From assembly GCA_034520625.1 (NCBI GenBank), contig JAXHNI010000013.1:1-64000 (forward strand): a stretch of 64,000 nt of DNA, read 5' to 3'. A program made the position numbers and the translations under genes. Below, one piece after another: positions 17,039 through 26,667 of the stretch. The notes under the pieces are model-generated. The model worked only from the letters and a program-made list of their open reading frames with translations. It was not told the origin of the DNA and ran no database searches. This stretch comes from JAANXG01 sp034520625. GTDB taxonomy: Bacteria > Pseudomonadota > Gammaproteobacteria > Arenicellales > JAANXG01. Every line of letters begins with the position of its first letter. Position 1 is the first letter of the stretch.

Positions 17039-17074
17039 ATCAAAATCAATGGGGTCAGACTCGATTGATTTGAT
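17039..17074. repeat. Imperfect inverted repeat next to the DUF1127 remnant
   Basis: ATCAAAATCAAT (17039-17050) and ATTGATTTGAT (17064-17074) are inverted with one bulged base and enclose GGGGTCAGACTCG. The element abuts the lhr stop and the broken DUF1127 frame. The arrangement looks like a small REP/MITE-like palindrome at an insertion or deletion scar; the family name is inference. Confidence 0.45.
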
Positions 17075-20000
17075 CAGTTCAGGGAGTGGGCTGGATGGTG
17101 CGGGGTCAACAGTCGGTTGCGGATGCGCCACTGCTCTTCGGCAGCGACATCCGTGAGGAACCGGAGCCGGCCGTCCTGTTGCAGGGCGACGGGGATGCCC
17201 TCGCGCAGTACCAGGCACTCCCGGCTCTGGATGGCCAGGCGATCGCCGGGCACGATGATGCCCACCAGATTCAGCGGGTCGCCGGCGCCCACCGCCACCA
17301 GCTCGTTGGCGGCGGCCGACCGCCGCTGGCGGCGCAGCGGCGCAATGGCTTCCGGCAGGGCGAACTGCTCGCCGCTGAATCCGGACACGAAGCGGCCGCC
17401 CCGCACCTCGCCGCGCGCCTCCAGGCGCCGGTAGACCCGGAGCAGCTCCCGCCAGGGGGGCAAGTCCTGTTCCCGCTGCAGCACCTTGCGGAACACCACC
17501 CCGTAGCGGCGCAGCAGCACCCAGGCGACGTGCAGGATCCGCTCCGAGTCGTCGACGGGACGGCAGCGCAGCAGGCTCCAGCGACCGGTCTCGCCGATAT
17601 CACCGTCGGCACCCGCCAGCAGCTCCGTCAGACCACGAAAGCTGTCGCTGGTGACCCGCCCCGCGGCGGCCAGCTCCCGCAGGCCCCGGGCCAGGCCCCC
17701 ATCACCGAGGCCGGCATGGTCCTGCAGCTCGTCGACATACAGGGCGCCGTGATCCGTGAACGCGTCCAGCAGCCGGCACGCAGCCGGTGACAGTGAGCGG
17801 CCCGGTGTCGTCTCGTCGCCGTTGCGCCAGCAGGCCAGACGCCGGCGCGGCACGAAGCGGATCAGCGTACCGCGACTCATCTGTCGCGAGTTGTCGGCCC
17901 GGCCCGCACCGGGTGGCACGCGTTCCCAGACCAGCCGGCCGGTCAGACAGGCGCGGTCCAGCATGCCCGGGTGATAGTCCTCGAGACGGGTGGGCAACAG
18001 GTCTCTCTCCCAGGCGGCCACCGGCGCGGCCACGCCTTCCAGCTGCGCCATGACCCGGCTCAACGCGGTTTCGCCCTCGGGCTTGGACGCATCGACCAGG
18101 CCCTGCCATTCCAGCAAAAAGCGCATGTAATCCGCCGGAGACACGGCCTCGATCTCCCGCCGCAGCCGATCCACGGTGGCACGATTGATGCGGGCCAGGA
18201 GACGCCGCTCGCACCATTCGAGCTCGTTGCCGGTAAACCGGCCCTGCATGGCGAAGCCTTCGGCTTCCAGCGCGGCCAGCGGCGCCTCGAGCTCACCGGC
18301 ATTCACGCACAGGAAGCCCGCCAGCGCGTCGGCCGTCACCGGGCCGGAGCCCTCCAGGCGACTGCGGACGATCTCACGCAGGGCTTCGTCGCGGTCCCGG
18401 ACCCGGAAACGGGGCGCGGCCACCGCCGGGTCGCCAGGGTCGCAGGCCAGGTCCGGGTGTAACAGGCGCCACTGCTGCAGCCGTTCCACCGCGGTCCAGC
18501 GAACCCGGTCGCCGATGGTGACCACCGCCGCGCGTCCTTCCGCCCGCAGGTCCTGCGCCAGGCGCTGCCATTGACCGGCGGCGATCTCCGCATCCGTCAT
18601 GCCGCCGAGCAGCACCAGGGCGTCGTGAAGCTCATCCATGTTTTCGGCGCCGGGCCAGGCCTCGCCGCGCACCTTTTCAATGGCCTGCCCGTCCAGCTGC
18701 CCGAGATTGCGGGCGGTTTCCGGGTCGAGCACGCCGCGCGCCTGCACGGCGCTGGTCCGGCGTTCCTCCGCCGGCGCATCATCCAGGAATGCGTAAGGCC
18801 GCGCGGTGAGTATCTCCTGGGCCAGGGGCGAAGGCAGGGCCAGGTCCCGGGTCACGATCTCGATCCGGTGCGCTTCGATATCCGCCAGGACCCGCTGCAG
18901 CCCGGCCACGTCCATGGCTTCGTACAGACAGTCCGACACCGTCTGCTGCACCAGGGGATGCTCGGGCACCTCGCGCTCGCCGGCAAGGTTCTCCTGGCAG
19001 GCGAGCTGGTCCGGGAAGACCACCGCGATCAAGTCCTCGGCGTCCATCCGCTGGAGCTGGGGCGCGACGCGCCGGCCGTTCCGGTTGCGCCGCACCGCCA
19101 GGGCCGTGGTGGCATTCCAGCGCCAGCGCGTGCCGAAAATCGGCGCATCCAGAAGTGCCTGGGTCAGGACATCGACGGCGTTGGCCGACTTGAGATAGTG
19201 GCGGACCTCTTCAAGGGGAAAGCTGTGGGTGGCACTCAGCGACAGCACGATGCTGTCCTCCAGCGCCGCCGCCTGCAGCTCGAAATTGAACCGGCGGCAG
19301 AAGCGCTTGCGCAGGGCCAGCCCCCAGGCCCGGTTGATGCGCGAGCCGAACGGCGAGTGGATGACCAGGTGGGTATCCCCCGACTCGTCGAAGAAGCGCT
19401 CGAAAACGATCCGCCGGTGGGTCGGCAGCACCTCGAGGGCCAGCAGCGCGGTGCCCAGGTATTCGATCAACTGGTCCACCGCCGACTCGCCGATGTCCAG
19501 CTCCGCCAGCCACGGCGCCACCGATTCGCGCTCCCCGGTCCAGCGCCGCTCGAACTCCTCCCGGAGCCGGGACACCGAAGCCGACAGCTCGTCGCTGCGG
19601 CCGGGCGCTTCCCCGAACCAGAACGGGATGCCCGGCGGCGCGCCATTGGCGTCCGTCACCCGGACCGTGCCCCGCTCCACCTTCTGTATCCGGTAGGAAG
19701 TGTTGCCCAGCTGAAAGATATCCCCGGGCAGGCTCTCGAAGGCGAAGTCCTCGTTGAGGGTGCCGATGACCTGATCCTCGGGCTCCAGGACTACGTCGTA
19801 ATCGAACTGGTCCGGAATGGTGCCGCCATTGGTGAGCGCCGTCAGCCGGGCGCTCTTGCGGCCCCGCAGCCGGCCGTTCACCGCGTCGTGGTAGACCAGC
19901 GCCCCGCGCCGGCCCCGCCGGGTCGAGAACCCGTTGGCGAGCATGTCGACGATGGACTCGAAGCTCTCCCGGGACAGCTCGCGGTAGGGCCAGGCGCGCC

Positions 20001-21297
20001 GGAACAGGCTGAACAGCTCCCGGTCCGGCCACTCGCGGGCGCTCGTTTCCGCGACGATCTGCTGAGCCAGTACCTCCACGGCGCCGCCTGCGACCGTCAG
20101 CATTTCGAGCTCGTGACGCCGAACGCTGTCCAGCAGCGCAACGCACTCCACCAGTTCGTCGCGGGTGGTCGGAAACAGCCGCCCCTTCGGCGTCCCGCCC
20201 ACGGCGTGGCCCGAGCGACCGACCCGCTGCAGGAAGGTGGAGATCAGGCGCGGCGATCCGAGCTGGCACACCAGGTCGACGTCGCCGATGTCGATGCCGA
20301 GCTCCAGGGACGCGGTGGCCACCAGCACACGCAGCTTCCCCGCCTTCAGACGCTGCTCGGCGTCGAGGCGATGCTCCCGGGCCAGGCTGCCATGGTGGGA
20401 AGTGACGGCCTCCTCCCCCAGCCGCTCGGCAAGATGGCGCGCGGCGCGTTCGGCCAGCCGGCGGGTATTCACGAACACCAGCGTGGTCCAATGCTCATCG
20501 ACGAGCGCGGCCAGCCGGTCGTAGATCTCCGCCCACTGCTCCGCCGCCATCACCGCCTGCAGCGGCGACGGGGTCAACTCCAGAGCGATGTCGCGGTGCT
20601 TGACATGGCCCATGTCCACGATGCGACGGGGCTCCTCGCGGTTGCCCACCAGGAAGTCGGCGATGGCCTCGACGGGACGCTGGGTCGCCGACAGGCCGAT
20701 GCGCATCGGCGGCGCCCCGGTCAGGGCCATGAGCCGTTCCAGGGACAGGGCCAGGTGGGCGCCGCGCTTGTTCCCGGCGAGGGCGTGAATCTCGTCCACG
20801 ATTACCGTATTCACGGTACCCAGGGCCGCGCGGCCGGATTCCGAGGTGAGCAGGATGAACAGGGATTCCGGGGTAGTCACCAGGATATGCGGCGGCTGCC
20901 TGCGCATGCGCGCCCTCTCCCCGGCGGGGGTGTCGCCGGTGCGCACCTGGGCCCGGATCTCCACCTCCGGCAGCCCCTCCCGGGCCAGCCCGGCCCGGAT
21001 GCCTTCGAGAGGCAGCTGCAGGTTCCTGTGTATATCGTTGGACAGCGACTTGAGGGGCGAGACATAGAGAATCTGCGTGGCGTCCTCCAAGCCGCCGCGC
21101 TGCAGCCCCTCCACGAGCAACCGGTCGATGGCGCACAGGAACGCCGCGAAGGTCTTGCCCGAACCGGTGGGGGCGGCGATCAAGGTGTGGCGACCGGATC
21201 GGATCGCCGGCCAGGCCTGGCACTGGCAGTCGGTGGCCGCGCCGAATGCCTCACGGAACCAGCGGGCGACAACGGGGTGGAAAGATTCAAAAGCCAT
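17074..21297 (-). CDS. lhr: Large helicase-related protein Lhr (Lhr-core with long C-terminal extension)
   Basis: A 1407-residue superfamily 2 ATP-dependent nucleic-acid helicase of the Lhr family, involved in DNA repair/recombination intermediates. Motif I is APTGSGKT (near residue 43), motif Ia VSPLKSLSND, motif II VIVDEIHALAGNKRG (near 170), motif III LSATQR, and motif VI QRVGRSGHAVGGT (near 360). The Lhr winged-helix and beta-sheet modules follow to about residue 900. The remaining ~500 residues are the extended C-terminal domain of long Lhr proteins (E. coli Lhr is about 1538). It is monocistronic. The very long frames on the opposite strand are shadows of its GC-rich codons. Confidence 0.95.
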   Translation of the reverse strand: MAFESFHPVVARWFREAFGAATDCQCQAWPAIRSGRHTLIAAPTGSGKTFAAFLCAIDRLLVEGLQRGGLEDATQILYVSPLKSLSNDIHRNLQLPLEGIRAGLAREGLPEVEIRAQVRTGDTPAGERARMRRQPPHILVTTPESLFILLTSESGRAALGTVNTVIVDEIHALAGNKRGAHLALSLERLMALTGAPPMRIGLSATQRPVEAIADFLVGNREEPRRIVDMGHVKHRDIALELTPSPLQAVMAAEQWAEIYDRLAALVDEHWTTLVFVNTRRLAERAARHLAERLGEEAVTSHHGSLAREHRLDAEQRLKAGKLRVLVATASLELGIDIGDVDLVCQLGSPRLISTFLQRVGRSGHAVGGTPKGRLFPTTRDELVECVALLDSVRRHELEMLTVAGGAVEVLAQQIVAETSAREWPDRELFSLFRRAWPYRELSRESFESIVDMLANGFSTRRGRRGALVYHDAVNGRLRGRKSARLTALTNGGTIPDQFDYDVVLEPEDQVIGTLNEDFAFESLPGDIFQLGNTSYRIQKVERGTVRVTDANGAPPGIPFWFGEAPGRSDELSASVSRLREEFERRWTGERESVAPWLAELDIGESAVDQLIEYLGTALLALEVLPTHRRIVFERFFDESGDTHLVIHSPFGSRINRAWGLALRKRFCRRFNFELQAAALEDSIVLSLSATHSFPLEEVRHYLKSANAVDVLTQALLDAPIFGTRWRWNATTALAVRRNRNGRRVAPQLQRMDAEDLIAVVFPDQLACQENLAGEREVPEHPLVQQTVSDCLYEAMDVAGLQRVLADIEAHRIEIVTRDLALPSPLAQEILTARPYAFLDDAPAEERRTSAVQARGVLDPETARNLGQLDGQAIEKVRGEAWPGAENMDELHDALVLLGGMTDAEIAAGQWQRLAQDLRAEGRAAVVTIGDRVRWTAVERLQQWRLLHPDLACDPGDPAVAAPRFRVRDRDEALREIVRSRLEGSGPVTADALAGFLCVNAGELEAPLAALEAEGFAMQGRFTGNELEWCERRLLARINRATVDRLRREIEAVSPADYMRFLLEWQGLVDASKPEGETALSRVMAQLEGVAAPVAAWERDLLPTRLEDYHPGMLDRACLTGRLVWERVPPGAGRADNSRQMSRGTLIRFVPRRRLACWRNGDETTPGRSLSPAACRLLDAFTDHGALYVDELQDHAGLGDGGLARGLRELAAAGRVTSDSFRGLTELLAGADGDIGETGRWSLLRCRPVDDSERILHVAWVLLRRYGVVFRKVLQREQDLPPWRELLRVYRRLEARGEVRGGRFVSGFSGEQFALPEAIAPLRRQRRSAAANELVAVGAGDPLNLVGIIVPGDRLAIQSRECLVLREGIPVALQQDGRLRFLTDVAAEEQWRIRNRLLTPHHPAHSLN

Positions 21298-21435
21298 GCG
21301 TCAGTAAACCATGATCCGCGAACGCGGCCAAGCATCCCCGATCTTGTAAGCCGGCCGGATATCGGTCATGCTGATATCACCCGACCGGTTACGACCGGAG
21401 TGAAGGCTGTCCGTCGATAGCCAGGAGCAACGACC

Positions 21436-21546
21436 ATGAGCAGAGAACAGAAAAGCAACAAGGAAACCAGGAAGAAAGCCTTGTTGACGCCCAAGGAGAA
21501 GAAGGCCGCCAAGAAAGCTAAAAAGAGAGCGGCGAGCGAACGCTAG
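21436..21546 (+). CDS. Lysine-rich 36-residue protein
   Basis: ATG at 21436 follows AGGAGC and opens a 36-residue frame (MSREQKSNKETRKKALLT..., ending RAASER). It has about 11 Lys and 4 Arg, no aromatic residue, and a PKEKKAAKKAKKRAA stretch. Short proteins starting MS(R/K)E-KSNKE and carrying K-rich AKEKKAAK tails recur in Proteobacteria, as I recall, but have no known function; nucleic-acid binding is likely from charge alone. It lies divergent to lhr. Confidence 0.65.
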   Translation: MSREQKSNKETRKKALLTPKEKKAAKKAKKRAASER

Positions 21547-21736
21547 TACTTGGTACCCCGCCACGAATGTTGGCCCATTCAGTCGGTACCGCACGACGGA
21601 CAAACGAAGGATGAAGGAGGCCAGCCCTCTGGCCGATGAGGCTTTCAATAGCCTTCGTGGCGAAACGGCGCATGGACCGGTAACGGACACCATACTGTTT
21701 CCCCCATGCGCCCCCGATCGTTTCGGGGGTTTTTTT
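21547..21736 (+). terminator. Leader-like stretch ending in an intrinsic terminator
   Basis: CCCCCGA (21711-21717) pairs with TCGGGGG (21723-21729) around TCGTT, followed by seven T (21730-21736): a textbook Rho-independent terminator for rightward transcription. The 160 nt before it hold several short complementary segments (for example GGCCAG/CTGGCC near 21622-21641) and a frame opening at 21611. It may end the transcript of the 36-residue protein, or be an attenuator leader of the MFS gene now decayed downstream. I match it to no known riboswitch. Confidence 0.75.
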
Positions 21737-21760
21737 GTGCCGCCAGATACAGACTACTCC

Positions 21761-22101
21761 ATGCGATACCCCGCCGCCTCGCCGCCCCGGAAAGCGGCGA
21801 GCCTGATGGGCTACGTCAGCATGGCCATGGCGGTGGGCCCCATGCTGGGACCCCTGCTCGGCGGCGGTCTGGACGAGCTGTTCGGCTGGCGGGCAGCGCG
21901 GCGGGGCTCTCCGGGGCCCCCACCGTGGCCGGCGGCGCGGCGGTGACAGCCATCACGTCCGCGGTCCTCACCGGGGCGAACGCCGCTCCTGCGCTGCTCG
22001 GGATCATGCTGCTTTCATCGTTTGCGGCACTGGTGGCGGCGCTGTATGTGCGATCCAAGGACCAAGCTGACGGGTATACCGGTCCGGGCGCCACAAACTG
22101 A
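21761..22101 (+). pseudogene. Decayed Bcr/CflA-type MFS drug transporter
   Basis: Two pieces of one transporter family are joined out of frame. The first frame reads AASLMGYVSMAMAVGPML...DELFGWRA, the conserved stretch after motif A in Bcr/CflA proteins (transmembrane segments 4-5). At about 21896 the reading shifts frame to SAAGLSGAPTVAGGAAVTAI...LVAALYVRSKD up to the stop at 22101, which is the last-helix region. The start, the N-terminal third and the middle (several helices) are missing. An internal deletion plus truncation explains it, and no full-length transporter can be made. Confidence 0.82.
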
Positions 22102-22198
22102 CATACCCCTGCCCGGCAACCCGAGACGTTCACGTTTCCCCGTTACCCGATATATCATCGGGCTCATCCGGAGAGCCGACGCGGCTGCAGGACCACCC

Positions 22199-23341
22199 AT
22201 GCGTAGCCTGAAAATCGATTTCTTCCGCGGCCTGGCTCTGATCATCATCTTCATCGACCACGTCTACAACAACAGACTCGGGGGCTATACCCTGCGCGGC
22301 TATGGCATTACCGATGCCGCGGAAATCTTCTTCTTCTGCTCCGGATTCGTAGCCGCGCTGGTTTACGGCAGAATTCTAGAAAGTTCGGGAATGGGGGCCG
22401 CACAGATCAAGGCCGTGCGCCGGGCGCTGGTCATCTACGCGTTCCATGTCGCCGCCTTCGCGCTGCTTCTCGCCCTGTCAGTGGCCCTGAAGGACCTTGA
22501 CGGCGTTGAAACGGTGCTCCGCCACCGGCAGCTGCATGGTGCGGTATACGGAGATCTGTCCACCGCCCTGCATATATTTACTTTGAACTACCAGCCGTTC
22601 CTGTTCACCATTTTGCCCGCCTACATGGTGTTGTCCGTGGCGACGCCTTTATTTGCCTGGCTGCTGGACAGGTCCGCGACGCTCGTGTTCGGGGTCTCGC
22701 TGACGATTTATGTTCTCGTGCAGCTGTATCCCGACATCAATTTCACCCAGGGTCCGCATGGCGGTCGGTGGGTATTCAACCCATTTGCCTACCAATTCCT
22801 GTTCGTGATCGGAATGCTGTTCGGCCACAGCCACAGGCACGGACGGCTGGACGTACCCATGCGGCTGGATGCCGCAATCACCGCTTTTTTACTGCTGGCG
22901 GTGGTGTTCGTATTCCACAACTTCATTCCTTTTCTGCAAAAGCACTTTGCCCTGTTCCCGGACTACCCGCTGCCCGGTGGACTCCCGTGGACCGGCAAGG
23001 TCAACGAGGAGCCGCTGCGGATCCTACATTTCCTTGTATTGATGTACGCGGTTGCATATGCAATGGGCCGGCTCGGAACCCGGTTTCCCCGTTTCTACCG
23101 GCGGCTCGTGAAACTCGCCGCACCGGTCATGGCCTGCGGCCGAAACTCGATCCATATCTTCGCCCTCGGCATTCTGCTGTCGTATATCGGCGGTTTCGTG
23201 ATCGCCTCGTACGGAAACGGTGCCGAGGTGTGGATCCCCGTCAATGCCGTCGGCGTCGCACTGCTTCTGTGCGCCGGGTCCTGGCTCGCAAGCAGGCGTC
23301 CGGGGCTTGCGGCCGGGCCCCGTCGACGCGGGCAATCCTGA
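22199..23341 (+). CDS. OpgC-family membrane acyltransferase-like protein
   Basis: A 380-residue integral membrane protein of the OpgC/acyltransferase-3-like family, with about ten hydrophobic segments. The opening LKIDFFRGLALIIIFIDHV and FFFCSGFVAALVYGR are hallmarks. OpgC succinylates osmoregulated periplasmic glucans in E. coli, and other members modify other envelope sugars. No opgG or opgH is nearby. ATG 22199 is selected because it starts exactly at the conserved N-terminus, and upstream in-frame codons overlap the MFS remnant. Substrate unknown. Confidence 0.83.
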   Translation: MRSLKIDFFRGLALIIIFIDHVYNNRLGGYTLRGYGITDAAEIFFFCSGFVAALVYGRILESSGMGAAQIKAVRRALVIYAFHVAAFALLLALSVALKDLDGVETVLRHRQLHGAVYGDLSTALHIFTLNYQPFLFTILPAYMVLSVATPLFAWLLDRSATLVFGVSLTIYVLVQLYPDINFTQGPHGGRWVFNPFAYQFLFVIGMLFGHSHRHGRLDVPMRLDAAITAFLLLAVVFVFHNFIPFLQKHFALFPDYPLPGGLPWTGKVNEEPLRILHFLVLMYAVAYAMGRLGTRFPRFYRRLVKLAAPVMACGRNSIHIFALGILLSYIGGFVIASYGNGAEVWIPVNAVGVALLLCAGSWLASRRPGLAAGPRRRGQS

Positions 23342-23411
23342 CGTTCCTTCAGGTCGTCCCGGGAACACGCGCGCGTTAAAATACCCCGTCACTTCCACCG
23401 GCGAAGCACCC

Positions 23412-24821
<1,410 letters not shown>

Positions 24822-24836
24822 CCCGCACTGGCGGGA

Positions 24837-25409
24837 TCAGCGAACCGGCGTGTAGCGGAATTTCTGGCCGCCGACGGTGGCCTGGAACATCAGGCCGCCC
24901 TTGGCTACGGTGAAGATCGCCATGCCCTTGTAGTAACCCCGGGACCGGGTGTGGGCATCGCCCTGGTTGCGGCTGGTGCTGGTGGAACTGCCCGTGGTGG
25001 TGGCCTGGGCGGAAGCCCCGGCGGTGATTCCGATGGCCGAGGCTTCGGCGCCGAATTCAAAATTGCCATTGGTGAATTCGCTCAGGGCGCGCTCGTCCCG
25101 GAAAAAGATGATCTGGCTGAACGCCTGGGCGCCGAGCTGCAGCCCGATACTGCCCTGGGTCATGGTGGTATTGCCCACATAGCGTCCCTGTTCATACACG
25201 CGTCCTTCCCCATAGGCGCCTCCGACCATGAAACCGGCCTTGGTGACGGTGGGAAACAGGGCATAGCCGTAGCTGTTGTCGAAGAAACGGCCGCTTTCGC
25301 CGGCCGCCTTGAAGACCTCCAGGGCGTTCCGGTATTCGTCGGCATGGGCTGCTGACAGAGGCAGCATTACGACTACGGAGCACAACAGGCTGCGTAACAG
25401 TTTCCGCAT
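24837..25409 (-). CDS. SYLF (Ysc84-like) lipid-binding domain protein, exported
   Basis: A 190-residue protein with a signal peptide (cleavage near SAAHA|DEYR) followed by one SYLF/Ysc84 domain. Typical elements are FFDNSYGYALFPTVTKAGFMVGGAYGEGRVYEQG, GSIGLQLGAQAFSQIIFFRDERAL and KGGLMFQATVGGQKFRY. SYLF domains bind phosphoinositides in eukaryotes; the bacterial role is unclear but envelope-associated. The central insertion, rich in Ser, Thr and Ala (near residues 125-155), is low complexity. Convergent with the M20 gene, 15 bp apart. Confidence 0.88.
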   Translation of the reverse strand: MRKLLRSLLCSVVVMLPLSAAHADEYRNALEVFKAAGESGRFFDNSYGYALFPTVTKAGFMVGGAYGEGRVYEQGRYVGNTTMTQGSIGLQLGAQAFSQIIFFRDERALSEFTNGNFEFGAEASAIGITAGASAQATTTGSSTSTSRNQGDAHTRSRGYYKGMAIFTVAKGGLMFQATVGGQKFRYTPVR

Positions 25410-25609
25410 GGACAGGATCCTCGTCTATTTACCAATGGCTGCGCCGAGTATGAACCACCGGTCCGGAGCGGGGAAGCGGACGAGCTTCGAATCGTCGGGC
25501 GCGAAAAATAAATGAACGGCACCACGGACAATTTCGTTGACGCCACGTACGCTCAAACCTGTCGCCCGGGCGCTCTCCGACGCATTGCGCATCCGGACAC
25601 CGGATGCCA
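25410..25609. other. Intergenic, nothing supported
   Basis: 200 bp between the SYLF start and the LysR stop. Short open frames on the minus strand have no ribosome-binding site or recognisable product. I see no repeat or terminator with a T-run. Confidence 0.4.
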
Positions 25610-26566
25610 TCACGTCGCCCCGGACGGTGTTTCCGCGGGAAGATTCCCGGTATCGCCTTCACCGGTATTGCGCTGAAACCAGTCCCGCACCGCCGCGGTG
25701 GTGGCGCTGTCCGCGTCCCGCGCGCCCAGGATATAGCCGTAATCGCTGCGTTCCACCACGGGCAACAACCGCACCAACGTGCCTTCCGCGATCATCGGCT
25801 CCACCAGGCCGGCCCATCCCAGCGCCAGCCCCCGGCCCGCCACCGCCGCGTTCAGGACAAGCGGATAATTGTTGTAGTAAAAGCGGGTGGACCGGACCGG
25901 CGCCTCCACACCAGCAAGCCCGCACCATCGGTTCCAGTCGAGCCATCGGGCGCTGTGCTCATCCATGTGCAGCAGAGGGACACGGGCGATGGACTGGGAA
26001 TCGATCCTGTTGCCGAGATCGTGAGCGGCTGCGCAGTGCGGGCTGCACACGGGAAACACCATCTCGTTAAACAGGCGCCACTCGTTCTCCACGCGCCCGT
26101 CGAAACGGCCGAACCGAATGGTCAGGTCCGCGGACGCCATCTCCGATCCCTCGTCGCGGTCCACCGGCACCACTTCGATCCGGGTCCCGGGAAACGCCGA
26201 TTCCAGACGCCCCAGGCGCGGCAGCAACCAGCAGTGGGCAAACCCGAAATGGACCGCCAGCACCAGGGAGTCGTGGCGGGCATGGGACCGTGATTGAATG
26301 CGCCGGCTGGCGCCGACCACCCGCCTCAGCGCGTCCGCCACATCCTCGTAGTACGCCAGGCCGTCCCGGGTCGGGCGAAGCCGTCCGGCGGCGCGGTCGA
26401 ACAAGGCCACGCCCAGCGCGGCCTCCAGCGCGCGGATACGCTGGGACACCGCCGGCTGGGTGGTCCCGAGCTCGCCGGCCGCGGCGGTCATGGCCCCCAG
26501 CCGGACCGTGGCCTCGAAAGCTGCAATGGCTTTCAGCGAAGGGTGCGGAGGAGCTTTTCTTCTCAT
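25610..26566 (-). CDS. LysR-family regulator, divergent from the tmpA-like gene
   Basis: A 318-residue LysR protein of the GcvA-like branch. The N-terminal winged helix-turn-helix is visible (LKAIAAFEATVRLGAMTAAAGELGTTQPAVSQRIRALEAALG, about residues 11-52). The effector-binding domain covers about 95-300. It is transcribed away from tmpA-like with 101 bp between start codons, the classical arrangement for a LysR that controls its neighbour and itself. The likely effector is a quaternary-ammonium phosphonate or a related betaine; this is inference from context. Confidence 0.88.
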   Translation of the reverse strand: MRRKAPPHPSLKAIAAFEATVRLGAMTAAAGELGTTQPAVSQRIRALEAALGVALFDRAAGRLRPTRDGLAYYEDVADALRRVVGASRRIQSRSHARHDSLVLAVHFGFAHCWLLPRLGRLESAFPGTRIEVVPVDRDEGSEMASADLTIRFGRFDGRVENEWRLFNEMVFPVCSPHCAAAHDLGNRIDSQSIARVPLLHMDEHSARWLDWNRWCGLAGVEAPVRSTRFYYNNYPLVLNAAVAGRGLALGWAGLVEPMIAEGTLVRLLPVVERSDYGYILGARDADSATTAAVRDWFQRNTGEGDTGNLPAETPSGAT

Positions 26567-26634
26567 AAGGTATTTGCATGCAGTGTATCAGGAAACCTTG
26601 AATTTACAGCACTCCGAGGAAAGCCACATAATCC

Positions 26635-26647
26635 ATTCAACTTGAAT
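26635..26647. promoter_or_regulatory. Candidate LysR operator
   Basis: ATTCAA-C-TTGAAT is a perfect 13-bp palindrome 20 bp upstream of the tmpA-like start. A further TTGAAT half-site lies at 26599-26604 in the same divergent region. The position suits a LysR recognition or activation site, but the T-N11-A rule is not strictly satisfied, so the call is tentative. Confidence 0.4.
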
Positions 26648-26667
26648 CCATTACTGGTTTTCCGATC

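Noticed and set aside
18571..21420. A 949-codon open frame on the plus strand opposite lhr
   Set aside because: Its sequence is low-complexity and rich in Arg, Gly, His and Val, with no domain, and it is the antisense shadow of the GC-rich helicase codons. The minus strand carries all helicase motifs.
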